Assembly: GCA_002270295.1 (NCBI GenBank)
Contig: NISF01000006.1
Span: forward strand, 62,001 to 126,000
Source of the DNA: Enterobacter sp. 10-1
Lineage (GTDB): Bacteria > Pseudomonadota > Gammaproteobacteria > Enterobacterales > Enterobacteriaceae
DNA length: 64,000 bases
Direction of reading: 5' to 3'
Shown here: in pieces, positions 19,343 through 29,190 of the stretch
Layout of the letters: every line of letters starts with the position of its first letter
How positions within the stretch are numbered: position 1 is the stretch's first letter
Program-made: the position numbers and the translations under genes
Notes under the pieces: model-generated
What the model was told of the DNA's origin: nothing
Database searches by the model: none
Seen by the model: only the letters and a program-made list of their open reading frames with translations

Positions 19343-21619
19343 TTAATCCTCGTTAACTGCCTGCCGGGATGCTTTCCTGGCCTGAACTCGGGCGATTGCT
19401 TCTGCGACTGCAGCCTTGCGCGGATCGACGGTCTCAGCCGCCGGCGCGGCAGCGACCTCAGCCTGCTGCTGTTCGGCCTTGCGGGCCTTGGCGCGGGCGA
19501 TAGCGGCCTCTACCGCGGCTTTGCGCGGGTCTACGCCCTCAGCCGCCGGCACGACGGCGACGTCAGCCTGCTGCTGTTCGGCTTTGCGAGCCTTGGCGCG
19601 GGCAATAGCGGCTTCTACCGCGGCTTTGCGCGGATCGACGGCCTCATTCGCCGGCGCGGCCACGACGACGTCAGCCTGCTGCTGTTCGGCTTTGCGGGCC
19701 TTGGCGCGGGCGATGGCGGCCTCTACCGCGGCTTTGCGCGGGTCTACGCCCTCAGTCGCCGGCGCGGCCGCGACGTCAGCCTGCTGCTGTTCGGCTTTGC
19801 GGGCCTTGGCGCGGGCGATTGCGGCCTCTACCGCAGCTTTGCGCGGGTCTACGCCCTCAGCCGCCGGCGCGGCCGCGACGTCAGCCTGCTGCTGTTCGGC
19901 TTTGCGAGCCTTGGCGCGGGCAATAGCGGCTTCTACCGCGGCTTTGCGCGGATCGAGACCTGCGCTGGCCGGCTGCTCAGGCGCGATCTCAGACTGTTCG
20001 CTTTTACGGGCGCGAGCCTGGGCTTTACGCGCTTCGCGCGCGGCGATGGCTTCGCTATTATCCGGCTTAGCGCCCGCCTGAATGATAATCGGCTGCGCCG
20101 CATCCTGCTGTTTTTCCCGCACGCGGGCGAGGGCGGCGTTAATCGCCTCGCTATCTTTCGCTGCGGGCTGTACGGCAGACTGCTTATGCCGTTCAAGGCG
20201 CGCGGCCTTATCGCGCTCCAGACGCGCCTGGCGGGCTTCAAAACGGGCTTTGGCTTCGGCCGCGCGCTTCTCTTCCAGGCGAATCTCCGCGATCTCGGCC
20301 TTCTCCTGACGGAAGTACTGCACCAGCGGAATATTACTCGGGCAGACCCAGGCGCAGGCGCCGCATTCAATGCAGTCGGCCAGATTGTGGGTCGTGGCCT
20401 TGTCGTGCTGCTGGCCTTTACTGAACCAGTACAGCTGCTGCGGCAGCAGATCGGCAGGGCAGGCATCGGCGCAGGCGCTACAGCGGATGCAGCCTTTTTC
20501 TTCTTCCGCCTCGCCCATTTCGCTGGCCGACGGGGCCAGCAGGCAGTTGGTGATTTTGACAACCGGCACGTCGAGCCACGGGAGGGTAAAGCCCATCAGC
20601 GGGCCGCCCATAATCACCATCGGCTCAGCGCTGGGGCAGAAACCGGCGTCATCCAAAAGGTGGCGCACCGGCGTGCCCAGGCGGGCCCAGACGTTGCCCG
20701 GGCGCGAAACCGCTTCCCCGGTTAAAGTCACTACGCGTTCGGTCAGCGGTTCGCCATCAATCACCGCGCGTTTAACCGCGTAGGCGGTGCCGACGTTTTG
20801 CATCAGGACCCCGATATCGGAAGAACGGCCGCCGTGGGGAACCTGCTTACCGGTGAGGATCTGCGTCAGCTGCTTAGCGCCGCCGGAGGGATATTTGGTC
20901 GGGATCACGCGCAGGGAGATGCCGTGCGCGTCGCTGAGTACCGCACGCAGCATGGAGATAGCCTGCGGTTTGTTGTCTTCAATGCCGATCAGCACCTGGC
21001 TCGGCTGTAATATATGGGCCAGGATGCGAATGCCGTCGATAATCTGCGCCGCGCAGTCCTGCATCAGGCGATCGTCGGCGGTAATGTAGGGCTCGCACTC
21101 GGCGGCGTTAATAATTAAGGTGTCGATTTTATCGCCGCCGCCGCGCAGCTTGATCCCGGTGGGGAAGCCGGCGCCGCCCAGCCCGGCAACGCCGAACTGA
21201 TGGATGCGCTCGATAAGCTCATCCCGGGATTTGCTCTGGTAGTCACTCCAGCCGTCGCGTTCAATCCAGCGGTCTTCGCCATCGGCATCAATGATAACGC
21301 TCATCTCCGCCAGCGCGGAGGGATGCGCCGTCGAATGCGGAGCGATGGCGCTGACGATACCTGACGTCGGGGCGTGTACGGGCAGCATTTTTCCCCAGCC
21401 GCGGGTAAGCGGCTGGCCGCGCAGGACGCGATCGCCAGGCTGCACGCACAGCTCGCCCTCCGCGCCAATATGCTGCTTCAGCGGAATAACAAACTGCTGC
21501 GCAAGGGAGACCTGGCGCAGCGGCGTACCGTTTGACTGGGTTTTCATCTCCGGCGGATGAATACCGCCGTTGAAATCCCAGACTTTGTCTTTTCTGAACG
21601 CGGAAAATAGCTTAAACAT
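19343..21619 (-). CDS. rsxC: Electron transport complex subunit RsxC with expanded C-terminal repeats
   Basis: RsxC (758 residues) is the peripheral NADH/FMN and [4Fe-4S] subunit. Its N-terminal part has the [13 protein letters not shown] flavin region, then two 4Fe-4S motifs, [17 protein letters not shown] and [17 protein letters not shown] (about residues 370-425). From about residue 435 a charged Ala/Lys/Glu-rich tail follows, including five near-identical 35-residue repeats starting [20 protein letters not shown] and a sixth degenerate one. I start at [12 protein letters not shown] (21619), overlapping rsxB by 8 bp. Confidence 0.95.
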   Translation of the reverse strand: MFKLFSAFRKDKVWDFNGGIHPPEMKTQSNGTPLRQVSLAQQFVIPLKQHIGAEGELCVQPGDRVLRGQPLTRGWGKMLPVHAPTSGIVSAIAPHSTAHPSALAEMSVIIDADGEDRWIERDGWSDYQSKSRDELIERIHQFGVAGLGGAGFPTGIKLRGGGDKIDTLIINAAECEPYITADDRLMQDCAAQIIDGIRILAHILQPSQVLIGIEDNKPQAISMLRAVLSDAHGISLRVIPTKYPSGGAKQLTQILTGKQVPHGGRSSDIGVLMQNVGTAYAVKRAVIDGEPLTERVVTLTGEAVSRPGNVWARLGTPVRHLLDDAGFCPSAEPMVIMGGPLMGFTLPWLDVPVVKITNCLLAPSASEMGEAEEEKGCIRCSACADACPADLLPQQLYWFSKGQQHDKATTHNLADCIECGACAWVCPSNIPLVQYFRQEKAEIAEIRLEEKRAAEAKARFEARQARLERDKAARLERHKQSAVQPAAKDSEAINAALARVREKQQDAAQPIIIQAGAKPDNSEAIAAREARKAQARARKSEQSEIAPEQPASAGLDPRKAAVEAAIARAKARKAEQQQADVAAAPAAEGVDPRKAAVEAAIARAKARKAEQQQADVAAAPATEGVDPRKAAVEAAIARAKARKAEQQQADVVVAAPANEAVDPRKAAVEAAIARAKARKAEQQQADVAVVPAAEGVDPRKAAVEAAIARAKARKAEQQQAEVAAAPAAETVDPRKAAVAEAIARVQARKASRQAVNED
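19395..19960 (-). repeat. Tandem 105-bp repeat array inside rsxC
   Basis: Five consecutive near-identical units of about 105 bp (one is 108 bp) plus a degenerate sixth encode the [20 protein letters not shown] tail of RsxC. The units keep phase, and differences cluster in the Ala/Val/Pro-rich spacer. Copy number in such arrays usually varies between strains. Confidence 0.9.
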
Positions 21620-22190
21620 GTTGTTCCACAGGAATGATGCGCACCGGGATGGTGTGTAGATCCCATTTCCAGGTTGCGGTGGTCGTCGCAACCGGAACCA
21701 TCTCTATACACTGCGTCGGGCAGGGGGCGACGCAAAGATTACAGCCGGTACAGAGGTCGCTCATCACCGTATGCATCGCGCGGGTCGCGCCGACAATGGC
21801 GTCAACGGGGCAGGCCTGGATGCATTTCGTGCAGCCAATACAGTTTTTTTCGTCGATGACCGCCAGCATATGCACGGGCTCGGCCTCCTGCGCATCGCCG
21901 TCAGCAGGCTGCGGGTCGACGTTCAGCAGGGTGGCAATTTTTAACATCACCGCTTCGCCGCCGGGGGCGCAGCGGTTGATTTTCTCACCCTGCAGGCCTA
22001 CCGCTTCCGCATAGGGACGGCAGCCGGGGTAGCCGCACTGGCCGCACTGGCTTTGCGGAAGAAGTTCGTCGATCTTTTCAACGACCGGATCGTCTTCCAC
22101 CTCAAAACGGCGGGAGGCATAACCCAAAATTAAGCCGAAAATCAGCCCGAGAAGGCTAATAGCAATGACGGCTATCCAGACAGCACTCAT
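21612..22190 (-). CDS. rsxB: Electron transport complex ferredoxin subunit RsxB
   Basis: RsxB (192 residues) has an N-terminal membrane helix, a CxxC-rich 4Fe-4S domain ([17 protein letters not shown], about residues 47-63) and two bacterial-ferredoxin clusters, [15 protein letters not shown] and [17 protein letters not shown]. It carries electrons within the Rsx complex. It overlaps rsxC by 8 bp and follows rsxA after 1 bp. Confidence 0.96.
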   Translation of the reverse strand: MSAVWIAVIAISLLGLIFGLILGYASRRFEVEDDPVVEKIDELLPQSQCGQCGYPGCRPYAEAVGLQGEKINRCAPGGEAVMLKIATLLNVDPQPADGDAQEAEPVHMLAVIDEKNCIGCTKCIQACPVDAIVGATRAMHTVMSDLCTGCNLCVAPCPTQCIEMVPVATTTATWKWDLHTIPVRIIPVEQHV

Positions 22191-22191
22191 A

Positions 22192-22773
22192 TTACAACTT
22201 CACCAAACCACTAAAGCCCATAAATGCGAGCGACATTAAACCTGCCGTCACCAGCGCAATGGCGTTACCGCGAAACGGCGCCGGGACGTCCGCAACCACC
22301 AGACGCTCGCGAATGGCGGCAAACAGCACCATTACCAGAGAGAAGCCGACCGCCGCCGCAAAACCATACAGCGCGGACTGCAGAAAATTATGTCCAAGGT
22401 TAATATTCAGCAGCGCCACGCCGAGCACGGCGCAGTTGGTGGTGATCAGCGGCAGGAAGATACCCAGCAGGCGATACAGCGCCGGGCTGGTTTTGCGCAC
22501 CACCATTTCAGTGAACTGCACGACCACCGCAATGACCAGAATAAAGGTCAGCGTGCGTAAATAGACCAGATCCAGCGGGATGAGAATCCAGGTATCAATT
22601 AACCAGGCGCAGATAGAGGCTAGCGTCATCACAAAGGTGGTGGCCAGCCCCATTCCCATAGCGGCCTCCAGCTTTTTGGAAACCCCCATAAACGGACACA
22701 GCCCAAGAAACTTCACCAGCACGAAGTTATTAACGAGGACGGTACCAATAAAGAGCAGTAAATAATCAGCCAT
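22192..22773 (-). CDS. rsxA: Electron transport complex subunit RsxA
   Basis: RsxA (193 residues) is a six-helix membrane subunit of the RnfA/NqrE family and is close to identical to E. coli RsxA ([36 protein letters not shown]). It is the first gene of rsxABCDGE-nth. The ATG at 22773 gives the E. coli length; the TTG just before it is not needed. Confidence 0.96.
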   Translation of the reverse strand: MADYLLLFIGTVLVNNFVLVKFLGLCPFMGVSKKLEAAMGMGLATTFVMTLASICAWLIDTWILIPLDLVYLRTLTFILVIAVVVQFTEMVVRKTSPALYRLLGIFLPLITTNCAVLGVALLNINLGHNFLQSALYGFAAAVGFSLVMVLFAAIRERLVVADVPAPFRGNAIALVTAGLMSLAFMGFSGLVKL

Positions 22774-22851
22774 CAATTCGACCTGAAACGGAAAAAGCCG
22801 CCTATTATCGAATAAAACGATACCGGCGACAACAGGTTAACTGTGGGGTTA

Positions 22852-23292
22852 TTACGGATTGACAAAGGTCCGTTTAACCCGTTCGGAGCGCTTGAAGTAA
22901 GGAACCAGCAGCGCGGCAGCAAGGAGTGGGAACAGCAGCTGGCGCAGGGCCAGAATGTCCGATATTGGCGAGAAGGCAAAGGCTTTAATCGCCAGCAGCA
23001 GTGAAATCAGCAGCCAGATAATATAGTGCTTCGGCACAATCTTTCGCCGTTTGAAAAAAGCCAGCGTCAGCCACAGGGTGTAGTACCACATGGCAACGGC
23101 GAACAGCAGAGACGCAATCCAAAGGATAAGATTCCCGGCGCTCATTGCGCCCAGCAAGGAGAACGTTTGGGGCGCCATTAACGCATTGGCAAATATAAGC
23201 AGCGATAGCGAAGCGCTTAATAGCGCCACCAGCAGCCACGCGAGCGGCCCCAGCAGCCATCCGCCAATTCGTTCTGCAGAGTCAGAGGACAT
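22852..23292 (-). CDS. ydgK: DUF2569 inner-membrane protein YdgK
   Basis: This 146-residue inner-membrane protein has four predicted helices and belongs to the DUF2569 family; no function is established. It lies upstream of rsxA on the same strand with a 78-bp gap, as in E. coli, and may share its transcript. A 179-bp gap separates it from cnu. Confidence 0.88.
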   Translation of the reverse strand: MSSDSAERIGGWLLGPLAWLLVALLSASLSLLIFANALMAPQTFSLLGAMSAGNLILWIASLLFAVAMWYYTLWLTLAFFKRRKIVPKHYIIWLLISLLLAIKAFAFSPISDILALRQLLFPLLAAALLVPYFKRSERVKRTFVNP

Positions 23293-23471
23293 ACTTTCTC
23301 CCGGATTTAACGCCAGTGATATACCCGTTGAGCGTCAGGCTGCACGCGCTTGCCTGAGCAAGCGTCCGCATATTCGTGCTGCTCGCCCGGCGGGCCAGCG
23401 CTCAATTTATTCAGGTACAGATCAAAATCAAGGGCGGGAGTATAAGCAACTGGCGTGCTTCAGAACAGTCT

Positions 23472-23687
23472 TTATTGCACGTAACGCCAGACTGACTTAG
23501 GAACCTGTCCAATATCGAACAGTTTACCGCCAGAAACCAGCTCGGCCCGGCGATGGTCAGCGGCGCGGTACATGTTAACAATCTCTTCGTTATCGGTCAG
23601 GGAGTAGTTAAGGTGGTCAAAAAGTTTTTCCAGACTTTCCAGCGAGCTGATTTTACGAAATTTTAATAAATAGTCCTGAACGGTCAT
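23472..23687 (-). CDS. cnu: Hha-family nucleoid modulator Cnu (YdgT)
   Basis: This 71-residue Hha/YmoA-family protein binds H-NS or StpA and tunes silencing of horizontally acquired genes; E. coli Cnu also binds the oriC-adjacent cnb site. The sequence ([35 protein letters not shown]) is close to E. coli Cnu. An ATG four codons upstream is possible but lacks a ribosome-binding site, whereas GGA precedes the chosen ATG by 7 bases. Confidence 0.95.
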   Translation of the reverse strand: MTVQDYLLKFRKISSLESLEKLFDHLNYSLTDNEEIVNMYRAADHRRAELVSGGKLFDIGQVPKSVWRYVQ

Positions 23688-24051
23688 TTGCGTATCCATT
23701 TTATAATCGGAATAAATATAAGCCTATCCCATCAGGCTATTCTGTTTGCCATTTTGGCTCAGGGCCGCGCTCGCATCCTCACGTACTGCGCGTACGCTGC
23801 GGTTGTTCCACGTTCCCGGCCTCCAAACTGGCGGCAACAATGACCCTTGGTGGGATAGCTTCTAAGTCGAATATTACCAGCTTTCAGTAAACCTGTTCTC
23901 AACCAGCGGCACCTTGTTAACGGGCCTGGGCGGAATTATTTCGGTTGTAAATACTAAAGACAAGAACTGATTACATTCCTGGTGTAGTAATAAGAAATTT
24001 AAGAATATTCTAGCGCTGAATCAGGCGCCGGACGGCGCCTGGAGGAGAAGA
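23688..24051. other. Intergenic region cnu/GH1 gene with MITE-like element
   Basis: This 364-bp non-coding gap contains a palindromic element at 23720-23861 (listed separately). The remainder is AT-rich and should hold the cnu promoter on the minus strand; I see no gene. Confidence 0.5.
23720..23861. repeat. MITE-like palindromic intergenic repeat
   Basis: About 142 bp bounded by imperfect terminal inverted repeats: AAGCCTATCCCATCA at the left and the complement of AAGCTATCCCACCA at the right. The inside is GC-rich with an internal palindrome around GTACTGCGCGTAC and has no open frame. Size, position between genes and inverted ends fit a small non-autonomous mobile element or an ERIC-like dispersed repeat. 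No second copy is seen in the window. Confidence 0.5.
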
Positions 24052-25422
24052 TTAACGCTGTTGGCCGCGGGTGGCAATAACGTTTTGATACCAAAAATAG
24101 CTCTTTTTCCGTTTGCGGGCGAGCCCCTGCTGATGGTCGACAAAAACGAAGCCGTACTGCTTCTGATAGCCGTTCAGCCAGCTCAGCAGATCGATAAAGG
24201 ACCAGGGATAATAGCCGCGCACGTCGGCCCCGGCGTCCAGCGCTTTTTCCAGCGCATCAATGTGGGCGCTGAGGTAGTCGATACGCGGATCGTCGACAAT
24301 TTCGCCGTCAATAATCGGGTCTTTGGCTCCTAAACCGTTTTCGGTGATGTAAATCGGAATATCGCCGTAGCGCTCCTTAATCATCATAATGCCGTCCGTT
24401 AACCCCTGCGGCCAAATTTCCCAGCCCCATTCGGTATAGGTGCTTTGCGGATTACGGACGAAACAGAACAGGCCCTCTACGCCAGGCTCGCCGCCGCTTA
24501 ATCCTTCCTGCGGATGGGCAGAAACGGTTTCGCGGCGATAGTAGTTGAGGCCGATAAAATCGCTGTGGTTTTCTCGCAGCAGCGCGTCATCTCCGGGGGC
24601 AAAGCGCGGGACGCCCCACAGCGCCTGGGTTTGTTGCAGCAGCTCTTCGGGATAGGTGCCTTTCAATACCGGGTCGTATAGCCAGTGGGTATGGATGGCG
24701 TCCGCCAGCTCGGTCGCCCGACGATCCTCATCGCTATCGGTGAGCGGCGTATGCGGCTGGAGAACGTTGACGAAACCAATTTCACCCTTAACGCCCATTT
24801 CACGAAACGCTTTAATCGCCATCGCGTGGGCCACAAAAACGTGGTGGCAGGCCTGAATTGCGCGGGCCGGGTCGCGGACCGCCGGCGGATGGCAGCCGTT
24901 AATGTAGCCATGTCCAATAAAAACGATGGTCTCGTTAAAGGTGGCCCACAGTTTGACCCGCGAACCGAAACGCGCGTAGCACAAGCGCGCGTATTCGGCG
25001 AAGGCCTCCGCCGTGCTGCGGGCTTCCCAGCCGCCTTCATCCTGCAGCGCCTGCGGCAGATCCCAGTGGTACAGCGTAATCATGGGCTCGATATTATGCG
25101 CCAGCAGTTCGTCGATCAGATCGCTATAAAACTGAATGCCGGCTTCATTTACCTCACCGCGGCCGCCGGGCAGCAGGCGCGGCCAGGAGATGGAAAAGCG
25201 GTAGCTCTGCAGGCCCATTTCGGCCATCAGCGCGACGTCTTCGCGAAAGCGGTGGTAGTGATCGACGGCAACGTCACCGTTAGTCTCCTGGAAAGTGGTG
25301 CCCGGCTGGTGAGAATAGATGTCCCAGATCGACGGTCCTTTCCCGTCGGCATCGTGGCCGCCCTCAACCTGATAGGCTGCGGTAGCGGCGCCCCATAGAA
25401 AATTTTGCGGAAATGCGGCCAT
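24052..25422 (-). CDS. GH1 6-phospho-beta-glycosidase (likely 6-phospho-beta-glucosidase)
   Basis: This 456-residue cytoplasmic glycoside hydrolase family 1 enzyme has acid/base Glu164 in TFNE and nucleophile Glu361 in ITENG. Near the C-terminus Ser414, Lys421 and Tyr423 in SWLNGYQKQY match the Ser-x6-Lys-x-Tyr phosphate-binding set of 6-phospho-beta-glycosidases, which plain beta-glucosidases lack. It should act on PTS-imported aryl-beta-glucosides or cellobiose. No PTS transporter or regulator is adjacent, so the uptake partner must be elsewhere. AAGGAG supports the start. Confidence 0.88.
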   Translation of the reverse strand: MAAFPQNFLWGAATAAYQVEGGHDADGKGPSIWDIYSHQPGTTFQETNGDVAVDHYHRFREDVALMAEMGLQSYRFSISWPRLLPGGRGEVNEAGIQFYSDLIDELLAHNIEPMITLYHWDLPQALQDEGGWEARSTAEAFAEYARLCYARFGSRVKLWATFNETIVFIGHGYINGCHPPAVRDPARAIQACHHVFVAHAMAIKAFREMGVKGEIGFVNVLQPHTPLTDSDEDRRATELADAIHTHWLYDPVLKGTYPEELLQQTQALWGVPRFAPGDDALLRENHSDFIGLNYYRRETVSAHPQEGLSGGEPGVEGLFCFVRNPQSTYTEWGWEIWPQGLTDGIMMIKERYGDIPIYITENGLGAKDPIIDGEIVDDPRIDYLSAHIDALEKALDAGADVRGYYPWSFIDLLSWLNGYQKQYGFVFVDHQQGLARKRKKSYFWYQNVIATRGQQR

Positions 25423-25537
25423 CAGAAAGCTCCTTAGCAAATGATAAGGAGAGTGTAATGAAGGGCTATACGCACATGCAACCGGTTTCAGAAACCGGTT
25501 GCATACTTGCGAAGCGGGTCACTCTTTAGCGTTAACG

Positions 25538-25675
25538 CTATTTTGTTTGCACAACGTTAGCGGGAGGCGGGGATTGGTAGTTATCAATGTGATGAGCGAT
25601 AACTAAAAGCAGGGCTGAAACGCCAAAAACAACCCAACCTATAAGCTCGACAATTCTGCTGAAAACGGCTGCCAT
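25538..25675 (-). CDS. blr: Small divisome membrane protein Blr
   Basis: This 45-residue single-helix inner-membrane protein resembles E. coli Blr (41 residues): RIVELIGWVVFGVSALLL, then HIDNYQSPP. Blr localises to the division septum and its loss sensitises cells to beta-lactams in E. coli. Its position upstream of and divergent from ydgJ is the same as in E. coli. A longer upstream reading frame is ignored because homology begins at this ATG. Confidence 0.85.
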   Translation of the reverse strand: MAAVFSRIVELIGWVVFGVSALLLVIAHHIDNYQSPPPANVVQTK

Positions 25676-25865
25676 AGTTCTGCTATTGAAAGTTAAAACA
25701 GAGGTAAATGTTACTAAATGAGGCGAACAACGCAAGTATTAGCTGGCGTTGTTTTGGTGATTGATGCAAGAGTGAGCGGTCGATAATGCATAAGTAAAGC
25801 TAATAAGACATTTGAGTCTTATAGTTATGGTGAATCCCCGAACTTTTCGTCAGAGAGGTTGCAAG

Positions 25866-26906
25866 ATGAGTGACAATATTCGCGTCGCAATAATCGGCTA
25901 CGGGTACGCCAGTAAAACGTTCCACGCGCCGCTGATCGGCGGTACGCCGGGAATGACGCTGGCCGCAGTGTCGAGTAGCGATGAAAGTAAGGTGCGGATC
26001 GATTGGCCGACGGTGCGCGTTGTCGCCGAACCCCACCAGCTGTTAGACGACCCCAACATCGACCTGATCGTGATCCCTACGCCGAACGATACCCATTTCC
26101 CGCTGGCGAAGGCCGCGCTGGACGCGGGCAAACATGTGGTGGTTGATAAACCCTTTACCGTGACACTGTCACAGGCACGGGAGCTTGATGCCATTGCCAG
26201 AAGCCGGGGGCAGCTGCTATCGGTGTTCCATAATCGCCGCTGGGACAGCGATTTTTTGACGGTCAAATCATTGATTAACGAAGGGCTGCTGGGCGAAGTC
26301 TGCTATTTCGAATCGCACTTCGACCGCTACCGTCCCCAGATACGCAACCGCTGGCGGGAACAGGGCGGGCCTGGAAGCGGGATCTGGTTTGATCTTGGAC
26401 CTCATCTTCTCGATCAGGCAATCAACCTGTTCGGCCTGCCGGTCAGCATGACCGTCGATCTCGCCCAGCTGCGCCCGGGAGCGCAATCTACCGACTATTT
26501 CCATGCGGTGCTGGTTTACCCGCAGCGTCGGGTGATCCTGCACGCCACTCTGCTGGCAGCGGCGGAAACGGCGCGCTATATCGTGCACGGATCGCGGGGA
26601 AGCTATATCAAATATGGTCTGGATCCGCAGGAGGAGCGGCTAAAAAACGGCGAGCGCCTTCCGCAGGAAGACTGGGGATACGATATGCGCGACGGGACCC
26701 TGACGCGCGTAGACGGCGCGGATCGCAGCGAGGAGAGCTGGCTAACGCTGCCGGGCCACTATCCGGCGTACTACGCCGCCATCCGCGATGCGCTAAACGG
26801 AGAGGGCGAAAATCCGGTACCGGCGGGTCAGGCTATTCAGATTATGGAACTGATCGAGCTGGGGATTGAATCAGCAAAGCATCGGGCCACGCTGTGCCTG
26901 ATTTGA
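25866..26906 (+). CDS. ydgJ: Gfo/Idh/MocA-family oxidoreductase YdgJ
   Basis: This 346-residue NAD(P)-dependent dehydrogenase has an N-terminal Rossmann fold (VAIIGYGYASKTFHAPL, residues about 7-23), then the conserved DKPFTVT Lys-Pro motif near residue 95 and a C-terminal alpha/beta substrate domain. The substrate is unknown, probably a sugar or polyol derivative. The start follows AGAGAGG; it is convergent with add. Confidence 0.92.
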   Translation: MSDNIRVAIIGYGYASKTFHAPLIGGTPGMTLAAVSSSDESKVRIDWPTVRVVAEPHQLLDDPNIDLIVIPTPNDTHFPLAKAALDAGKHVVVDKPFTVTLSQARELDAIARSRGQLLSVFHNRRWDSDFLTVKSLINEGLLGEVCYFESHFDRYRPQIRNRWREQGGPGSGIWFDLGPHLLDQAINLFGLPVSMTVDLAQLRPGAQSTDYFHAVLVYPQRRVILHATLLAAAETARYIVHGSRGSYIKYGLDPQEERLKNGERLPQEDWGYDMRDGTLTRVDGADRSEESWLTLPGHYPAYYAAIRDALNGEGENPVPAGQAIQIMELIELGIESAKHRATLCLI

Positions 26907-26914
26907 GGGGAAAC

Positions 26915-26937
26915 GCCCGGCAGGAGTTCCGCCGGGC
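26915..26937. terminator. Bidirectional hairpin between ydgJ and add
   Basis: GCCCGGC and GCCGGGC form a 7-bp stem around a 9-base loop, centred between two convergent stop codons. Confidence 0.6.
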
Positions 26938-26943
26938 AGGAAC

Positions 26944-27945
26944 CTAGGCGCGCTGCACGCGCTGAATCAGCGCCGCTTTTTCCTGTGCGCTGAGGAAGGC
27001 GAGCTCCAGACCGTTGATTTGCGCCTGGCGAATTTGCTCCCGGCTCAGGCCCGCGGCCGGGGCGGCCACGTTGTATTCATGAATAATATCGATGCCCTGT
27101 ACCGCCGGATCGTCGGTATTAATAGAGGCCAGCACGCCGTGTTCGAGGAACGTCTTTAACGGATGCTCGGCCAGAGATGCGACGGTGCTGGTCTGAATAT
27201 TCGAGGTCAGGCAGGATTCAATACCGATACGCTGCGCGGCTAAAAAGTCCATCAGCGCCGGGTCCTGCACCGCTTTCACCCCGTGGCCGATACGCTCCGC
27301 GCCCAGCTCACGAATGGCCTGCCAGATGCTTTCCGGGCCAGCCGCTTCCCCTGCGTGAACGGTAATACGCCAGCCGGCGTCGCGGGCTTGCGTAAAGTGT
27401 TCCATAAACAGGGCCCCGGGGAAACCGAGTTCGTCACCGGCGAGGTCGAGAGCGGTAATGCCTTCGCGGTGGGCAAGCAGCGCGTCAAGCTCCTGCTGGC
27501 AGGCGGCCTCGCCGAAGGTTCGGCTCAGGATACCAATCAGCCGCGCCTCAACGTTAAAATCGCGGCTCCCGTCGCGCACGCCGGCAATCACCGCCTCAAC
27601 CACGCCGTCAACCGGCAGCCGGTGGGTCATCGCCATATAGCGCGGGGAAAAGCGCAGCTCAACGTAGTGCAGGCCATTGCGTGCCGCGTCCTCGACGTTT
27701 TCATACGCCACGCGACGGCACGCTTCCAGCGAAGCGAGAACCTTTACACCCCAGTCAAGTTTGGCAAGGAAGCTTACCAGATCGGGTTCATTGCTGGTGA
27801 CCTGGACATGTGGACGAAGGGCGTCGAGAGTGGTTGCCGGGAGCGCGATGTTAAACTGGCGGCCAAGATCGAGAATCGTTTGGGCCCGGATATTGCCGTC
27901 AAGATGGCGATGAATGTCGGTTAATGGCAAAGTTGAATCAATCAT
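26944..27945 (-). CDS. add: Adenosine deaminase
   Basis: This zinc hydrolase (333 residues) converts adenosine and deoxyadenosine to inosine and deoxyinosine in purine salvage. The metal ligands in HRHLDGN, the HAGEAAGP motif with the third His and the catalytic [11 protein letters not shown] are visible. The ATG at 27945 gives the E. coli length and has GAG just upstream; an ATG four codons earlier is possible. Confidence 0.95.
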   Translation of the reverse strand: MIDSTLPLTDIHRHLDGNIRAQTILDLGRQFNIALPATTLDALRPHVQVTSNEPDLVSFLAKLDWGVKVLASLEACRRVAYENVEDAARNGLHYVELRFSPRYMAMTHRLPVDGVVEAVIAGVRDGSRDFNVEARLIGILSRTFGEAACQQELDALLAHREGITALDLAGDELGFPGALFMEHFTQARDAGWRITVHAGEAAGPESIWQAIRELGAERIGHGVKAVQDPALMDFLAAQRIGIESCLTSNIQTSTVASLAEHPLKTFLEHGVLASINTDDPAVQGIDIIHEYNVAAPAAGLSREQIRQAQINGLELAFLSAQEKAALIQRVQRA

Positions 27946-28128
27946 GGTCGCACTCATTTTTTAGTAAAAGTGCACATCATTATACATCAGGGTTATAACT
28001 GTTTAAAAGTATTGAAAAAAACCTGTCTATACAAGCATCTGGGGGCATAACGGCAACGCTTAGCTCAATTTAAGATCCAGCCAGGCTGCGGCCCGTCCCG
28101 CCGCGTTGACAGTCCGCTGCAGGATATG

Positions 28129-28143
28129 GTTGTATTATACAAC
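28129..28143. promoter_or_regulatory. Perfect palindrome upstream of the MarR-GNAT gene (operator candidate)
   Basis: GTTGTA-TTA-TACAAC is a perfect 6+6 inverted repeat 23 bp before the ATG, overlapping a TATTAT -10-like box. MarR-family proteins bind such short AT-rich palindromes, usually their own promoters, so autoregulation is inferred. Confidence 0.6.
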
Positions 28144-28166
28144 TATGCTGTCAGGAGCGGTTGTTT

Positions 28167-29117
28167 ATGAATAGCGAAATGCAGATCGTTGAAGAAATAC
28201 GCGTGGCTTCTCGTCAGATGGTACGGGAGCTCGGATTCATGAACAGCACTCTGGCAGCGAGCGATTACTCCCCCTCCGTAGTCCACGCTTTGCTCGAAGT
28301 GCACGCGCAGGAGCTAATGACGGCGGCGCAGCTGGTGCAGGTTCTGGGTCTTGAGAAGTCCAGCGTTAGCCGCATGTTGGCAAAACTGGTTCGCGCCAAT
28401 GAGCTGGAAGAAGTTCTGTCGGCTGAAGATGCCAGGGTCAAGTATCTGAGGTTGACGGTAAAAGGCAGGGATACGGTGGCGAAAATTAATAGCTATGGTA
28501 ACGAACAGGTGCTTGCCGCGCTGAAAAAAATGCATCCCCACCAGCAGCAGACCGTGGCGCAAGGGCTTAAATATTACGCTAACGCCTTAGCCGCCTGTCG
28601 TGAAAACAGCGAGAACGTTACCCGGGATAGCTTTGACATTATCCCCGGCTATCATCCGGGAATGATTGGCCGCATCGCTGAAATGCACGGCAGCTACTAT
28701 GCCAGAGAGCATCATTTCGGCATCTTCTTTGAATCCAGGGTTGCCGCTGGGCTGGCTGATTTTTCTGGCCGTCTGGATAGGGCATGCAATCAGATCTGGC
28801 TGGCCATGCTGAACGGGCGTATTGTTGGCTCGGTCGCGATTGACGGCGACGATCCTGGCAACGGTGAGGCGCATCTGCGCTGGTTTATACTCAATGATGG
28901 ATGTCGTGGCAGCGGCGTGGGCAGAAAGCTGCTCGCCGAAGCGATGAAATTCTGCGCAGAGAGCGGCTTCAGTACCGTTCAGCTATGGACGTTTAATAAA
29001 CTTACGGCCGCTCGTCGGCTATATGAATCGTTTGGCTTTAAGCTGGTAAAAGAGTGGCAGGGCGACCAGTGGGGAACCCTTGTCATGGAGCAGCAGTTTA
29101 CCTGCACGCTGCGCTAA
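28167..29117 (+). CDS. MarR-GNAT fusion: winged-helix regulator joined to an N-acetyltransferase
   Basis: This 316-residue fusion has residues 1-145 as a MarR winged helix (MTAAQLVQVLGLEKSSVSRM recognition region, then a wing with DARVKYLRLTVKG). Residues 155-316 form a GNAT domain with the acetyl-CoA loop RGSGVGRKLLAEAM and the C-terminal NKLTAARRLYESFGF. Such fusions are a known family but targets and substrates are mostly unknown. I use the ATG at 28167 with AGGAG 9 bases upstream; a TTG at 28161 is too close. It appears monocistronic. Confidence 0.85.
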   Translation: MNSEMQIVEEIRVASRQMVRELGFMNSTLAASDYSPSVVHALLEVHAQELMTAAQLVQVLGLEKSSVSRMLAKLVRANELEEVLSAEDARVKYLRLTVKGRDTVAKINSYGNEQVLAALKKMHPHQQQTVAQGLKYYANALAACRENSENVTRDSFDIIPGYHPGMIGRIAEMHGSYYAREHHFGIFFESRVAAGLADFSGRLDRACNQIWLAMLNGRIVGSVAIDGDDPGNGEAHLRWFILNDGCRGSGVGRKLLAEAMKFCAESGFSTVQLWTFNKLTAARRLYESFGFKLVKEWQGDQWGTLVMEQQFTCTLR

Positions 29118-29190
29118 ATGGTAACGGCTTCCCGGCGGTGACGGAAAATAATGCTTGCTATCGATGGTTATCTATGTGATCAATAGCAGG

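Noticed and set aside
19395-19960. CRISPR-like regular repeats
   Set aside because: The units are in-frame coding repeats of rsxC without unique spacers and no cas genes exist in the window.
19307-20725. Long open frame of 472 codons opposite rsxC
   Set aside because: It mirrors the GC-rich tandem repeats of rsxC; composition is repetitive Leu/Gly/Phe/Arg with no family features and no ribosome-binding site.
28106-28138. TTGACA/TATTAT promoter for the MarR-GNAT gene
   Set aside because: The spacer would be 21 bp, too long for a normal sigma-70 promoter; only the palindrome is reported.
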